From assembly GCA_017311315.1 (NCBI GenBank), contig CM029626.1:26502645-26566644 (forward strand): DNA of 64,000 nucleotides. Direction: 5' to 3'. This document shows, one piece after another, positions 20,960 to 34,600 of this stretch. The stretch comes from Dendrocalamus latiflorus. Its lineage: Eukaryota > Streptophyta > Magnoliopsida > Poales > Poaceae. Within the stretch, counting starts at the first letter, position 1. Every line of letters starts with the position of its first letter. The position numbers and the translations under genes are program-made. The notes under the pieces are model-generated. The model saw only the letters and a list, made by a program, of their open reading frames with translations, was not told where the DNA came from and searched no databases.

Positions 20960-23900
20960 GGTAGCATTATTATTATTTAAACATAGTGTTATGGTTGCTA
21001 CCTAAACTCCACACAACAATTGCCATAGTTGACTTAATCCACCGAAATTGCACTTTCTTTATTGACTGCGTCTAAGACTCCAAACGGCGCGTGACATCAT
21101 TTGATTAGTCCACCGATCTTGACTGCTATCTAAGATTCTAAATAGAGGGCGACATCATTTAATTGATCCATCGAACACACAACTTTCTATATATTCAGTG
21201 CTATCAGAACTCCAAACAACGAATATCATCAATTATACAATCCACCAATCAATTGCTGTCTAAATCCCCAAACAGCTAGTGACATCATTTATCTAATATC
21301 CTTCAATTAATCCACCAGTATCTTTTGTATCCTAAACTCCTAATAATCCAATCTTGTGGTTGCTATTCATCAACTCATCACTTCTGATTCTAACAATTAT
21401 CCATCACAATTATTTTAGAATCCACCGATATCATTTATACCAGGACTTTCTAACAATTCAATCCTTTTATTATTGATCCAAAAACATTATTTGCTCTTCC
21501 GATAATCAACCTTATTACTTATTATCTATCTCTAACTAATTCACTAGTATTCCTCCACCAAGAAAATCATTGATCAAGTCTACGATTCACTAGTATGCAC
21601 CCACTAAGAATATCATTGATCAAGTCTACGATTCACTAGTATGCACCCACCAAGAATATCATTGATCAAGTTCGTACTCCAATAATTGTCATCATACCTC
21701 CAATTTCTCAAAAATTCAATTCATCCATTTAGTATTAGATCAAATCCTATCAATTCCATTATCGCCAATATCTCCCAAGAATTTAAATTATCAATGTCAT
21801 AATCCAGCAAATACCTTTACACTCCCTAATTCTCCAAAAATCATTTAATTCATCTATCTAGCCTATATATTCATTTAAGCTCCACCAATTTACGTTTCCC
21901 AGACTCCACACTATCATTATCCCTTTTATGATCAACATGAATCCACCAACTTCTTTATGCGATTACCATAAACAGTCATCTTCCTTTCTTACGACTCTAT
22001 TTATTCATCCTGACATTTTATTTGTGAGAAGTATTACCATTATTTAAATATATAATACATAAAAATTTCCTGAGACTTAGTAGTTTTGAACAAAACATAA
22101 TGTTCAAGAAAATGCAATAATAATAGCGATCTAGATTCCATCCACCATTACATGGTCTCTGCACCATATACTAGACCTTTAGCGTTATAGCCGCTTACAT
22201 TATCACTGGGACGACACCCAGGGCAATACAAATCCGGGCTTTCCACTGCCCTCCACTTTTCCATTCCACCCACAAAGTTGTTGTTGAAATGGAACTATAT
22301 CTGGTTAAGTTCCCATGTCCGCCCTTGACCGTGGGCACGGCTATTCGAATAGTTTTGACTCTGCAGAGTTTGCACACTTTACCCACAAGAGACAGTTCAC
22401 TCGTTGCCCTACACGATTCCTTAGCCGTGCGGTTGAGCAAACCATTACAGTAACCGTTCAAAGTACCTCGCCCCTTCCATCATCTCACCCCTATGAGCTT
22501 GGCCCGCTTGCGATAGGTCTCATAGGTTGTGCGGGACGTTCTCCTTCTGAACGCCTAGCAACTGGCTACCCACACTGCTAGCATGCCACAGCAGAACTTC
22601 ACCCTCCGCGGATGCCCCATTCAAGCCGTCACATTGACTGCCACTTGCACTACCTCACCTTCTCCACCTATGACGATGACTTTCGGGGTCCGGTAAATCT
22701 ACTAAGCCAAGTTGTACTTTACAGACTTGTGGTTGTACTTATTTTACACAGGAGGTCATGACAAGATTCAATCCTTAGGGTATCTGGGCGGTTCTACCAC
22801 AAACCACACTCTCGTGCACACATGCACCATACCCCCGAACCATCCGCCCAGATAAATAAGCAATTCGAGGTTTTTGGGAATATAAAATAGCCATATCCAA
22901 CATACACCAGTCATTACCACCATGACTGCCCAACCAATTTTTCTCAGGATTAAAAGTGATGTTGGGCGAGCGCCCATGAGTATCTAAACAATACTAAGTA
23001 TGGCATATATTTAGAGACTTATTTTTGAAAGGTTACTATTATAATTTTGCTAGGGCGACAAGGTTCACACATTCAAATATTCCAAAGGTGGTGTAATATT
23101 ATTCAAGGTAAACAATAGGCATGTAACTAGAATCTTAAATTAACATGTATTTGCATATAACATAACAACATGCAATTTGATAATTTAAACCAAAATAATT
23201 TACAGAAAATGTAGGTTCAACATGATCAAAGTATTGACTCACCTAGCGCGGTTTACCGCGGTCTTGAGCTCACGTAAAGCTGTCTCATTCGAAGGGTTGA
23301 GCTTCTGGTTTTTATCTTCACTTTGCTCGTGATCTCGCTTGATCCCTTGATTCTTCGGGACTCCAATTTCTAATTACGCGCCAAACGACTGAATACAAAT
23401 AAAGGCAATTGACTCAAAAGATCCAAATAAATCCGAATAAACTCAATTTAGTTTTATTATGAGTTAATGGGTGATTTGAGTGTTTTGAGGCAAGATCGGT
23501 GGTAAAATTACGATAACTTGATCTTTTATTAACATTTTCTTTTATTATTTTTATATATATCAAGGAAGTTTCATGAGTTTGGATGGACCTCTGAATTAAT
23601 GTACGAGTTTAGCTGAGTATTACTTTGTAGAGCGCTATTATTCAGATCATTTTGGCTTACCAAAATAAATTTTAGAGTCTAGGTGTATAGCATTTTATGG
23701 GGTGACATTTTACGTAGCCTCAGTTTTCACTAAGCCTATTTCAACTTGAGTTAGGATTCAGTTGTATGGGCCATATCTTGTTATTTCATGCTCATCACTA
23801 TTATTCACTAAATCTAGTATTAAGATTTAACTAATGGTACAATTATTATTTATCTATGCTTTAGTTACTACTAGTCTTAGCCTTATTTCTAATTTAGCTA

Positions 23901-24806
23901 TCTGGGCAAAGCTTGGTATGTATCATTTTATGTAACCCTAATTACTTGTGTTAATGGTTACATATTTACTTTAGAGTATCTATATGCCCGTGAGATTATT
24001 TGGATACTTGATGACCTAGGGCTATTGTATTTTAGCATCTGTGCATTATTATGACCTCTTAATTTGAGTGTTCCCTGAAACTTACTAATATTTTATTCCC
24101 GAGCATTTGACATATTTAAATTTTACCTTATTTATGGCTGATTGAGCATGCTGCATAGGATTATATTTCGTTACCGTTACTAATTTTAGAGCTACCATTT
24201 AAGATTTTATGGTCAGCAATATGTTCACGATAAGGTTTATATTTTCAATAGGGTCCATGGTGTATTTAAAAATTGGACTAACATATCTACTGGTGGGCTT
24301 TATACTTGTCATTCGCATTCTTCTAACTATTTATTTATATATACATTTGCTTAGAATATCCTCTAATTTTAAATGAACAACCTATTTAAATACCTTTAAT
24401 ATTTTAGTCAATTCATGTTCCTTGGCTGATTAGTATTTATTTATCTTGGCAAAGTTCATCGTACAGGGTCATAATTTTAATATTGCTATTTTAATTAAAT
24501 TTACCATTGGGATTTAATGGTGGCATGTTAACTATTGACATATATCTTAATTTTGATTAGACAATCTTTATTAAATTTGGTCATTTAACCAAAGTTGTTT
24601 TTCTTTATCATTGTCTTGAATTAATATTTAGTCGTTTAGGCAATTATTCCAAACCATATTAGTTAATCATATATGAACTAACCCAAATTTAAATTCCGAA
24701 TAATCTCATTTATACCTCAGTAAAGTTTTATTAACTTCTCAAAACTATCATCTAATTTTCCTTGATTTTTACTAATTAAAAAGGAGTCACAAAAATGGAA
24801 AAAGGG

Positions 24807-24888
24807 GTGCGGCCGGATGGAATCGAACCAGCGACCTGTGGGTTAACGCGTGGCGGTGATGACCAACTGGGCTGCTGCGCTCTGTGAC
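24807..24888 (-). other. tRNA-like pol III module in LTR B
   Basis: On the minus strand CAGCCCAGTTGGTCATC (A-box-like), CGTTAACC, AGGTCGCTGGTTCGATTCC (B box/T-loop) and then TTTTT occur in tRNA order. The anticodon-loop region around GTTAACC and the AGGTCG...GGTTCGA part resemble tRNA-Asn(GTT). Stems are imperfect, so it is a tRNA-derived motif and not a tRNA gene. It corresponds to 3801-3885 in LTR A. Confidence 0.5.
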
Positions 24889-25651
24889 AAAAAGGGAGGA
24901 TTTATTTCTAAGTAGTGGAGGTTTGCTGGGGGCCAAGCCGAAGAAAACAGGGGAGGTGCACGGCGGTCGGGGCAGCTGAGATCGCCGACGGGTTCGACGG
25001 CCGGAGGGGCAACGAGTGGGAAAAATGGATTGCGCAGCGTGGGTGGAAGATGGAGGTGGTGGCGCAGCGCTTGAAGCGGCGGTGAGGCGGACAGTCGGAA
25101 GCCTAGAGCGGCCGGCGGCGAGGTGGGAAGGGGCGACGACGCTGGCGCGGGAGGGGGAGAAATTGGAGGTGGGCACGAGTAGGAGCAGGTCACGGGGAAT
25201 CTTACCGTGCGAGTTACCGAGCCGTAGAATGCCTGCAGCGGGCCCGCGACGTGGATGGGGGAGGCGGCGAAGGGCTTCGCGGCGCCGACGAGCTGAGGCG
25301 GCGGAGAGCGTTGGCCGGTGGTCGTGGGGGATTTGGGATGATGTGGAGATGCTATCCCCCGGTGGAATCGAGCCGAGGTGCCACGGAGGAAGAATGGGGC
25401 GGGCGGCGGCGGCAGTGGCCGGTGTCGGGGAGGATGGTCAGTGCGGTGAGCGTGGTGCGGCATTTTCCAATTACTTCAGACAGGGAGTAGCTAGGGGGTT
25501 GTGGCACGGTATGACACGGTTGATTCGAGGAGAAATTGACCGGAGCAGCGGGACGGCGTGGAGGCGTGGCGGCCTGCGCACGGGCGGAAGCGAAAGTGAA
25601 GGAGCAGGGGAAGGAGGGGGTTGCGTGGAGAGCAATGGGGAGCGGCAGCTT

Positions 25652-25657
25652 CTTATA
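25652..25657 (-). promoter_or_regulatory. TATA-like box of LTR B (minus strand)
   Basis: TATAAG on the minus strand in CCGCTATAAGAAGC, at the place equivalent to the TATA box of LTR A. Confidence 0.4.
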
Positions 25658-26492
25658 GCGGCAGAGGGCGGGAAGGCGTAGCTGGCGGAGGACCGGACGG
25701 TGGGGGGAACCGGGCGGCGTGGAGGCCCGGCGCGGGGCTCAGCACGTGGAGGCACGGGGCTCAGCGCGTGCAGTAGGGATAGGGCAGGCGCGCGAGATCC
25801 GGGCTTGCCTGCTTGCAGGATTCAGCGCAGGGGGAACGTGCGGAGTAGGAGGAGCCAGCGCGGGGGAATGAGTAAAGAAAGGGGAAATAATGAAGGGAGG
25901 AGGAAGAGCCACCGTGTGGCTGCGAAGGAAAGAAGAAGGAGGTGCGGGCAGGCTGGGCCCATGCGCAGAGGAAGAAAGAAAAGGGGAAGTAGGGAGGAGG
26001 AGAAAAATAGGAGTGGGCCCACATGGAAGTAAGAGGAGATTGGAAGAAAAAGGGGAGAAGAGGGCTTACACATTATTTTAAAACTCGGATTTTTAAATTT
26101 TACATTTCTATTTCGCAATTAAGATTATTGATTTAAATTTTTGCATGACTTTTGAAATTTATAAATTTAAATTTTCAACTATTTAGATTTGAGTATTTAA
26201 AACTCCTTTAGCCATTTCTTCTCTTTTACCTAAGTAAATTCGATTTCAAATTTTTATTCCCATTATTTCATATTTAAGTTTTAATTTTTGTGTGCATATC
26301 CCTGAGTTTTCCATCTCTTTTAATATCTCTGTTGTTTTTGCTTGGCTATTACTTCTTAGTATATTACTTTGCATGACACGAAACTCAAGAAGTTTCAAAT
26401 AAATTTTCAAAAAGAAATTTTAAACACCAGCAAACGCAAGAAAATATTTTAAAATTATATATTTTTGAATATCCAAATTTTGGGATGTTACA

Positions 26493-27875
26493 GTTCGCCA
26501 GGCAGGAAAGGGAGAGGTTTGACTTGTAGGCTCCGGCTGTTCTTGACACATGACCGGAGATTCCCGTTGGTTCTCTTTCCTAGCTTGAGCTCTAGGTGAT
26601 GAGACAATCACCTTCGGAGATGCCTCTTCTGGGCGCATCATCGCCAAAGGTACTATACGCATTAATGATTCATTTGTTTTAAAAGATGTTTCCTTAGTAA
26701 GTAAGCTGCAGTACAATTTGCTTTCGGTTTCTCAACTTACTGATGACGGTTTCGAGGTGAGCTTTAAAAAAATGCTTGCAAAATTCTTCATTCTTCGGGG
26801 AGTCTGGTTTGCGGGATTTCTAGATATAGGAGGATCTTTCGTGCTGATTATGTTGAGTGTTCTAGTGATCCTCTTAGGTGTTTAGTTGCTTCTGAGTCCC
26901 GTGACCTCACTTTCTAGCATAGGAGACTTGGTCATATTGGATTTGACCATTTGACTCAAGTTAGCGGTCACGATCTCATTCGTGGTCTGCCTAAACTCAA
27001 GAGGGTCAAAGATGGTTGCCGCTTCTCATCCTTATCACAGTGACTATGACCGATGCACCAGGACAGCTGCTCCACATGGACACAGTTGGACCAGCTAGAG
27101 TGCAGTCAGCAGGAGGGAAGTGGTACGTTCTTGTTGTTGTCGATGACTTCTCGAGGTATTCTTGGGAGTTTTTCTTAGCCTCGAAGGATGAGACATTTAC
27201 CCATTTTTGGGATCTTTTTAGTAGGCTTTTTGTTGAGCTCCCGGGTGCCTTACGAACGATCCACGGTGACAATGGCACGGAGTTCAAGAATTCCTACTTT
27301 GAGAGGTTTTGCGATGAGACAGGTGTAGAGCACCAGTTCTCTTCTCCACACATCCCACAGCAAAATAGCGTCGTGGAGAGGAAGAACCGTACCTTGGTCG
27401 AGATGGCCAAAACGATGCATGATGAGTACTCTACACCTAGGAAGTTTTGGCTGAGGCGATATCCACCGCGTGTCATGTTTCAAATAGAGTCTTTCTCAGG
27501 GCACACTTGCATCGCACCTCTTATGAGTTGAGATATGGGCGAAAGCCCAGCATCTCGCATTTTCATGTGTTTGGTTGCAAGTGCTTTATCTTGAGACCAT
27601 CTTTGTGGTTGATGAGGAGGATAGAGATGAGGGTTGTCTACCCGATCCAGTTCCTCCTCCCCTTGAGGTGCCTGCTTCTTCCACTACACCTCGAGGAGAT
27701 CAGCCCATGCCTTCCACATCTTCTGGAGTTAGTGGCTTTGTTCCTATCTCATCAGCTCATGAGGAAGAGGCCACTTCTTCTTCTCATCCAGGACCTCCCC
27801 GACATATCTAAAAAGATCATCCTTCAGAGCAGACGATTGGAGATCTTTTTAAGCGAGTCACACACTCAAGGTCTG
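26493..27875 (+). pseudogene. pol: Host Sirevirus protease remnant and integrase
   Basis: This continues the host copia after LTR B. It starts inside the protease region (TTCGCCAGGCAGG) and passes through LLSVSQLTDDGFEVSFKK to a frameshift at an A-run (about 26770). The zinc-binding HHCC module lacks its CxxC pair, because sequence after KRVKD is deleted. The DDE core (27016-27531) is readable: GQLLHMDTVGPARV (first D), HGDNGTEFKN (second D) and SVVERKNRT (E). A frameshift follows PRKFWL at about 27450. The integrase C-terminal region and linker end near 27875 (RVTHSRSG), where sequence of element D on the opposite strand begins. The reading resumes at 57449. Confidence 0.85.
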
Positions 27876-27878
27876 GAG

Positions 27879-28125
27879 ATATGCGGTCAAACTTGCTACG
27901 ACTCAGGCCCTGGATTATGATGTTCCTTGCCTTAGCGTTTGCCTCAACATCATGCATATTTCCAGCATTGATGTTCTCATCGGCAGGAACAACAAACCGG
28001 ACCTTGACCTTACGCCAGATGGCGTACCCCTGAGCCTGGATGTACGTCTCCATTTGGCTCTTCCATAAAGGATAATCAATCGCATCGAAGACCGGGGGCT
28101 TGGTCGAGTAATTGTCCGTCGCCAT
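27879..28125 (-). pseudogene. gag: Second, truncated Sirevirus gag start after LTR D1
   Basis: Opens MATDNYSTKPPVFDAIDYP at 28125 and matches the D gag (55534) through NIIIQGLSRSKFDRIS. It then runs into inverted host copia sequence at 27879. The PBS and about 44 bp of leader are deleted between it and LTR D1. Confidence 0.85.
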
Positions 28126-28389
28126 TGCTCTACAGACCGTTGGACCGAAATGGCGACAGAGGGGGGTGAATGTCGACTTTAAAAAAAACTTGCCCTTCCC
28201 AAAAAGGATCCGCTAGAAGACTATTCCCTCCGACAGCTACGAGGAGTTATGAAGAGAATGATCATGCTCACTGAAAAACTCAAAAATTCTTGGACTCTGG
28301 ACTACTTCAACACAAAGAAAAAGGGGGAAACAAGAACAAATGCCAAAGGAGACAAAGAAGGAACAGACTAGACCAAAATGCCTTTGGGG

Positions 28390-28562
28390 TAGTTTGACCG
28401 CAATGGTCTGGGCGGTCAGACCGCTCTCACAACGCCGGTCAGACCGGTGAAGCAAGGCCGGTCAGACCGCTCGGGAGGAGCCGGTCAGACCACACGGCCA
28501 GAGGCGGTCTGACCGCTGGTCAAGACCCGGTCTGACTGCCGGTTTAATACCGGTCAGACCGC
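28390..28562. repeat. CGGTCAGACCG palindrome cluster in LTR D1
   Basis: Eight to ten copies of GGTCAGACC or GGTCTGACC (the same dyad read on either strand), same core as in the host LTR at 5781-5999 although the surrounding LTR sequence differs. Confidence 0.85.
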
Positions 28563-29453
28563 TCCCCTGATCCCAGCAGCCTGAGAGCAAACTGAAACTC
28601 CTGAATCTCGGGCAAAAATTCAGATCTTTGAAAAACCAATAGAATGATGGAATCCTTCCATTCTTTTTGGTCCAAGGCAGCACAAAGACCAACTAAATAC
28701 CAAGAGGGCCTTGGGAAACAAGGAAATCAAACTTAAGAGCAAGAATTTCAGATTTTGACAAAAATCTGAAACTTTGCAGGAACAGGACCAAAACTCAAAT
28801 TACTCCCCAATCTTTGGTCCTTTGCCTATGAAACTTTGAGGATAGCTAATGGATAGCCTCTGGACTCTAGGTACCAAGTTTCATGCCATCTCAGGAAGGG
28901 AAACAAGAATTGCACCAAAACCCTAGAGATGAAATGAAGAACAGAGAAGCCCAAAAACCAAATCTGAGATTAAATGCTATTTGCTCTTGGGAAAAACGAT
29001 CAAATGATCTTGAGGCATCATCCCAACATAGAGCAACCCATTTTGGGTCTTCTTAACGAGAAACAACAAGAAAATGCAAAAACTCAAAAATCACCAAAAG
29101 AAGGGAACGAAGAACAGACAGGAGCACGATAGAAAAACTCAAAGATTTCATTCCAACCAATCAGGGATTACAGATGAGTCCCCATATGCATGGACATTAG
29201 AACAGGGATGATTACATAGATTCTCAATCCATCCTCTCCCTCTCCCAAACACAAGAACACACCTACTCCCTACATGCTTCTTGGAGAGACACAACGTACA
29301 GAGACGAGACACGAAGGGAACACCCACTGCTGCCTTCAACCACTCTCCAACAACTAAAGCCCAAAGACAAAACAAACTCTCAAAGCTTCTTTTGACTCTA
29401 GCAAACCCTAACTCTCTCCCAAAGCCATGGGAATACATGCAGCCGCTCACTCC

Positions 29454-29461
29454 TATTTATA
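29454..29461 (-). promoter_or_regulatory. TATA box of LTR D1 (minus strand)
   Basis: TATAAATA in GGCTATAAATAGGAG; the same box is at 56910-56917 in LTR D2. Confidence 0.7.
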
Positions 29462-29992
29462 GCCCTTGGCTAACAGGTCTCCAACCCGTTACGCCTGCTA
29501 AATCCAACAGAATCCGCTCCCGCTGGTGCAGCCTAGCGAAATTACCAATTCGCCCCTCCCGCACCTTCCGAGAAGCTTCCGCGTCTCTTGTCGTCCAAGC
29601 CTCACAACCACCTCGAGTCTCCGCCGTCTTCGACACATCCCGACCATTCTGACCTCGACACCGCCTGTGTCTAATCCGGTCACCTCGTGTCTCGCCACGA
29701 CTCCGCCTCGACGTCCTGCAGCCATCACAAACAAGAAACACATCAAATAGCACCGCTCGATACATGAAAGCATAAATAGCGTCAACAAATCATACTTACG
29801 CATGAAGAAGCCCAAACCTGTCGAATCATCAGAGTATGCATCCTAACCACTTTGACCAGGTTTGACCAAGTCCGACTGAGTCCGTTGCACCATGCAACGA
29901 CATGGTCCGACCACACAAACCAAACTCGACTTTTCTTAAACCGATGTCAATTACTCATCACACACATGGGGTCACAACCACATGGTCTCTCA

Positions 29993-31659
29993 ATCTTCCC
30001 CTTGATGAGTATATTGACAAACCCAGAAAAAGCGCAAAGTTGAGTTTGAAAAGAAAGTCAAACATGGTCCAAAGGAAGAAAATGAAGCTAATGACCATGT
30101 CGACACAAGGAGCAAAAGAAAGAGCAAGTTTTCTCAAAGCTCCCAAAATGGCTTTTTCTATGACTATTCTCCCCCTTTTGGCAATAAACACATCAATGAT
30201 GCAAAAGAGAGAATAAGGTCACAAGAATGGATGAAATGGCTGAAGTTTGTTTATGTTAAGCATTTAGAGCCATGAAGATTATCCAAAATGACCATATGAG
30301 AATTACATCAAGCCATAACACATAAACATGCTATCTAGATCATGACAAGATATATATAAGCCAGCTAATGAAGTCACAATCTGGAATTTTAGTGCAAATT
30401 CTTAGCATGCCAAGTCATTCATGATCATAGTCTAGCTAGAGGTATCCAAGGATGATGCAAACCATGTCAATAAGCTAAGCGGAACCAAGAAGCTAGTATT
30501 GAATCAACTTAGAGTGCTACAAGTTCTAGAATGAGATATTTGTTTAAGTACTTGTAACCTTTGTAATTTTAGCAAATTGAGCACATTTGACAAGTTTTTC
30601 TTTAGAAATCTCATGATTGTTGCCAACCAGATTTTTGTTTTTATCATGTGCTAGATCTCAAGCCTTATGCGACCACTCCAAACAAGAAGCTTAAGAAGAT
30701 GATCTTGGTCATCCAAAGCTCCCCCTAAGTTCATGCCTTGTGCAATGGCAAGCCGTCTCATGAGAAAGAATTGGTGAGATCAGTTTTTTTCGCACAAAAG
30801 AGATCTTTTTGCATTGTCATGAACATAATACTTGTACTAACTCATGTGTCATCAAGAAATTAGAATAGCTTAATCTAAAGATCAATAGAGATTCAGAACT
30901 CAACTCAGCCTATTTGACATGGCATGAATCATAAAAGGATAACTAAAGAAAGACTAGTCTCGAGAACTAACATGACAAGTTTTAATTCAAGTTGAGCAAT
31001 TTTAATTAACTCATCATGGCAAAACTAGTCTACACATATGAAGTCATGATCAATCTAGCAATGGAGCACAAATCATGGCAGGATGTAAACCGATGTAAAC
31101 ATGTCATAACAGGATAATAATCAAGGCTCCATGTAGTTATATTACAATGCAGAATGAAATGCAGAAAATCCAGCTCCCCCTCAACATGTAATGCAACTTT
31201 TAGTTCAAGTTGAGTTATGTCAATATTAAGCTCTAGAAGCTCCCAAATGAACTCCCCCCGAACCAAAGCTATAAGCAAGAGAAGCTGGCAAAGAAAGTTC
31301 GAAAGGGCAGTCCTTAAAGCATAGATAAGATATAGAGGATACTATGGCTCATCTACCCCATATAATTCTAGGACTATCAACTGATCAAACATGTACCCTG
31401 TCTACCCAAGGGTGGCCTAACCCTTGCTAGAACCTATAAGTAGTGAGTGAGCTCAACCTAGTGAGAAGAGAACGGCTAATAAGCAGCATCCTAGAATCAC
31501 AAGATAAGAGCAAGAAGTCTGAACGCTACACAAGAAGACCACTCTAACCTATGCTAGAAGGACTATCCCGAATGCACCCAAAATGCAATGCAACAAAAAG
31601 GAGTAAGAGCATAATTAATATAATAAAGCAGTAAAACCCAAAGCTCCCCCTCACAACAG
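29993..31659 (-). other. Sirevirus D 3' non-coding region with multiple polypurine tracts
   Basis: No coding signal over 1.67 kb. On the minus strand, tracts such as AGGGGGAGCTT occur near 31643-31651, 31252-31259, 31173-31181, 30718-30726 and 30170-30178, and the last one (29993-30000) abuts LTR D1. Multiple polypurine tracts upstream of the 3' LTR are a known Sirevirus trait. Confidence 0.8.
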
Positions 31660-34600
31660 TCCCAAAAATTTGAAATTTGAAGATATAAAGTTTTTGAATT
31701 ATTTTTGCAATATATTCTAATTTTGTATTTGGATTTCATGGTGTTTCTTCAAGATTTTGGTTAAGGTTCCCAAAATTTGAATAAGAAGAAAATATACAAT
31801 TAAGAAGAAATTTCAAATTGTAATTGAGAATCTGAAAAGATGATCCAGAAATTAGAAAAGGAAGAACTCAAGATAAAATCTGGAATTTATATTGAATTGG
31901 TACAAAAGATAAACCAAATAATAGCAAGAAATAAAAAAAATATGGAAGGAGTTAGGCCAGCTGAAGCCAGCCCAACCCCATCCCTCCTTCGGCCTTACGG
32001 CCCAAATTCCTGCCGGCTCGGCTCCCGCGCGCAGCGCGCAAGCGCCACTGGCGGGTGGACGCTCACCCTCACTCCCGCTCTCTTCCTGGCAAGCGGGCCC
32101 GTGCCCGTTCTCTCACTGCTGCTGGCCCCGTCTCGCGCGTCGTCTTCCTCCTTCTCCCCGCGCGACCGTGCGTGTGCCCCCGCATAGAAGCTTTCGCCCC
32201 CGTGGCGTCCATGCCTCCGCCAGCTCAGCCAAGCCGTCTCGTCGCCATGGTGGAAAAGCCTGCAGGACCGTCGCCGCCTCTGGTTCCACCGCCTCTGCCC
32301 CCGGTTCGGCGCCGCCGCCCACAGATTTTCCCCGCCCGGTCGCTTCGGCCCGGCCACGTGGCGCCGGTCCTTTGCCCCGCTCCACTCGCGCGTGAGAGAC
32401 AGCAAAGCGGAGGAGACCGCACGGGCGTGGGCGTGCTGCGTCACTCCACAGTGCGCCTGGCATTAAAGCCGATTTGCGTCACCGACTACCCCGCCACCTG
32501 CTCCGACAAGACCGCACGGGCGCCGCCCGTTGCCAGCTCCCTCCGAACGCCTATATAAGGCAGTGGACCCCCCGTTGAGCTCCCCACGTCGCACGCATCG
32601 TCCTCCGGCAGGTAATCGAGCCCTCGTGCCCCGTAGCCGCCGGAGAGCACTTTTCTCCCCCCAACTCCGGCGAACTAACTCCCCGCTATTCTACTGCACC
32701 AGAGCCCAATTCCTTGCGCTAGGACCGTCTCCAGAGCGCCGCGAAGCTTCCCCGGTCCTCTCCCGAGCCTCCCGACGCCAGTACCTCGCCATCACCGAGA
32801 GCCTCTCCGAGTCGCCGCCGCCGCACGACGCCGACCCATCTCCGGACCTCCTCGGCCCCGGGCGACTGCATCATCGTCTTCACCGTATCTCGAGGAACGT
32901 GTTTCGACTCTCCGCCGGACCTCCCCGACAACACCTCGCCGCCGGCCACTGTCGCCCCCGACTCCTCTGCCCGGCCACCTCGACGACATACTCCAAAAGG
33001 ATTTTTCATCCTTATAGGGTAGGCAACGCCTCCCCGCTCACTTGGTTACCACCGCTCGTTCTCCCCTCTCTCCAGCTCCCCGGCCGCCCACGTTCGAGCC
33101 TCCGGCTCCGCAGCGCCGGGTTGAGTTTTCTTTATTTTCCCTCAGGCTGAAAGGTGGGCCCCACATGTCAGCCGCTGCAGACAGAGCCGTTCGCTGACCG
33201 TTGGGCCCCACTGGTCAGTGGAACATGTGCGTAGGACCCGTACTGACATGTGGACCCCAATGAACAGTAACCGGACCCACATGTCAGTAGCACAGAAAGT
33301 AAATAAAAATGGAAATTAAAATAAATCTGAGAATGACAGTGGACCCCACATGTCAGGATTTAATAATTTTTGGATTTGACCGAAACAGAGGACTTTGACC
33401 AATCGTAACTTCTTCATTTTAGCTCCAAATTGAATGAAACAAATTTCTAAATTTTTCTAAATTCAAGATCTATCTAATGGAACCAGAACCATAATTTTTG
33501 GAGTTCATTTGAATTTCTGGTAATATTTTGAGTGATTGATTGCTTTCTTTTATTTGGGTATTTCGCGCGATTAAATAGCGTACAAGGCTCACGAAGAGGA
33601 GGTTGAGGCAGCCAGTTTAGAAGTTTCCGAAGACCAAGACCAAGATCCCCGCGAACCAGGCGAGTTAACACTTTGATCATTTTGAGCCTATGATTTTGCA
33701 AAGTTAATTTCTTTTAAATTACCAACATGCATGCTGTTATTTTATGCGGTGAAATATGTTCATTTCCAGAAATGGTAGCTATACACCTAATATAATGTTT
33801 GCTAATAATGATCCTTTGAAATGCGTGGACATGTGAACCTGGTCACCTTAGCAAAAAAATTATATTACCATAGCTTTTATCAGTAAGTCCAAATAAATAT
33901 TGCGTTGCTTAGTAATGCTAGGTAATACGAGGGTACCTTGCTGCCCCAAAAACAACACTTGCCAAGTATGATATGCTTTGGGGCAGTCATGGGTGGAATG
34001 ACTGTAGTAAGTGGGAACAATATTTTCTATATCTCCGAAAAATCCCACAAAGTGCTTAAATACCTGGATGGATGGTTTGAGGGCTGGTATGTGGTGCAGT
34101 GGATGCACAAAATGTGAAATGTGGTAGAACCATCCAGGTAGCCCTAAGGCCTGAATCTTGTCATGTCAACTCATGTAAAAACAGTGCAACCACAAGTCTG
34201 TAAAGTACAACTTGGCCCAGTAGATTTATCGAAATTCCCAGACTCATCTCACCGGTAGCGGATAGGGAGTGGATACGCGCGGGCAAGGAGGCCCTAAGGG
34301 ACACCAGTGGTGGGTGAGGTTTCTCAGGACGTGCTAGCGCAGAGGGGAGGGAAGCCCGTACGCTAGTAACAGTGAGAAACATCCCGTGCAATAGATGGGA
34401 CCCATCGCAAATGGGAGAAGCCCATAAAGTGAGATGAGAAAAGGGGACTAGATATTTTGAAAAGTCACTGTGATGGTCTGCTCAACCACACCTCTAAGGA
34501 ATCGTGTGGGGCAATGAGTCGACTGTCTCTTGTGGTGAAAGTGTACAAACTCTGCAGAGTCAAAACTATTCGAATAGTCGTGCCCACGGTCAAGGGCGGA

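Larger units (their letters stand above)
9011..26492 (-). mobile_element. Solo-type LTR B (Tekay family), split by element H
   Basis: Segments 9011-9441 and 20960-26492 together match LTR A along its length in the same orientation, ending GGGATGTTACA at 26492. The first ~40 bp (TGTAGGGACCC...) and about 200 bp of flanking copia gag are deleted at the left edge. The five bases after the right end (GTTCG) occur at the matching place in the intact copia D, as expected for the target, but the left duplication is lost. There is no coding capacity of its own. It lacks the TACA repeat of LTR A. Confidence 0.88.
20960..26492 (-). repeat. LTR B, main segment
   Basis: This resumes LTR B after element H. 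An AT-rich part (to about 24790) holds the conserved blocks shared with LTRs A and F at 22180-22960. A GC-rich part (24890-26040) follows. Plus- and minus-strand ORFs in the GC-rich part have no recognisable domain and are not conserved in LTR A. Confidence 0.88.
28139..29992 (-). repeat. LTR D1 of Sirevirus D
   Basis: About 1.85 kb matching 55591-57448 along its full length. On the minus strand it starts TGAGAGACCATG right after a purine tract (AAGGGGAAGAT). Its last bases (GGTCCAACA in D2) are cut by the deletion that removed the PBS. It contains a palindrome cluster and a TATA box. Confidence 0.92.

Noticed and set aside
24807..24888. Functional tRNA gene
   Set aside because: The acceptor and D stems do not pair, so only a tRNA-like motif is claimed.
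25016..25681. 221-codon ORF in the GC-rich half of LTR B, with similar ORFs in LTRs A, F and G
   Set aside because: GC-rich sequence has few stops. The ORFs are not conserved between LTRs A and B and have no recognisable domain.
32055..32558. ORF shared by both F LTRs (also 44935-45438)
   Set aside because: It lies upstream of the TATA box in U3, and sharing follows from the LTRs being duplicates. No domain is seen.
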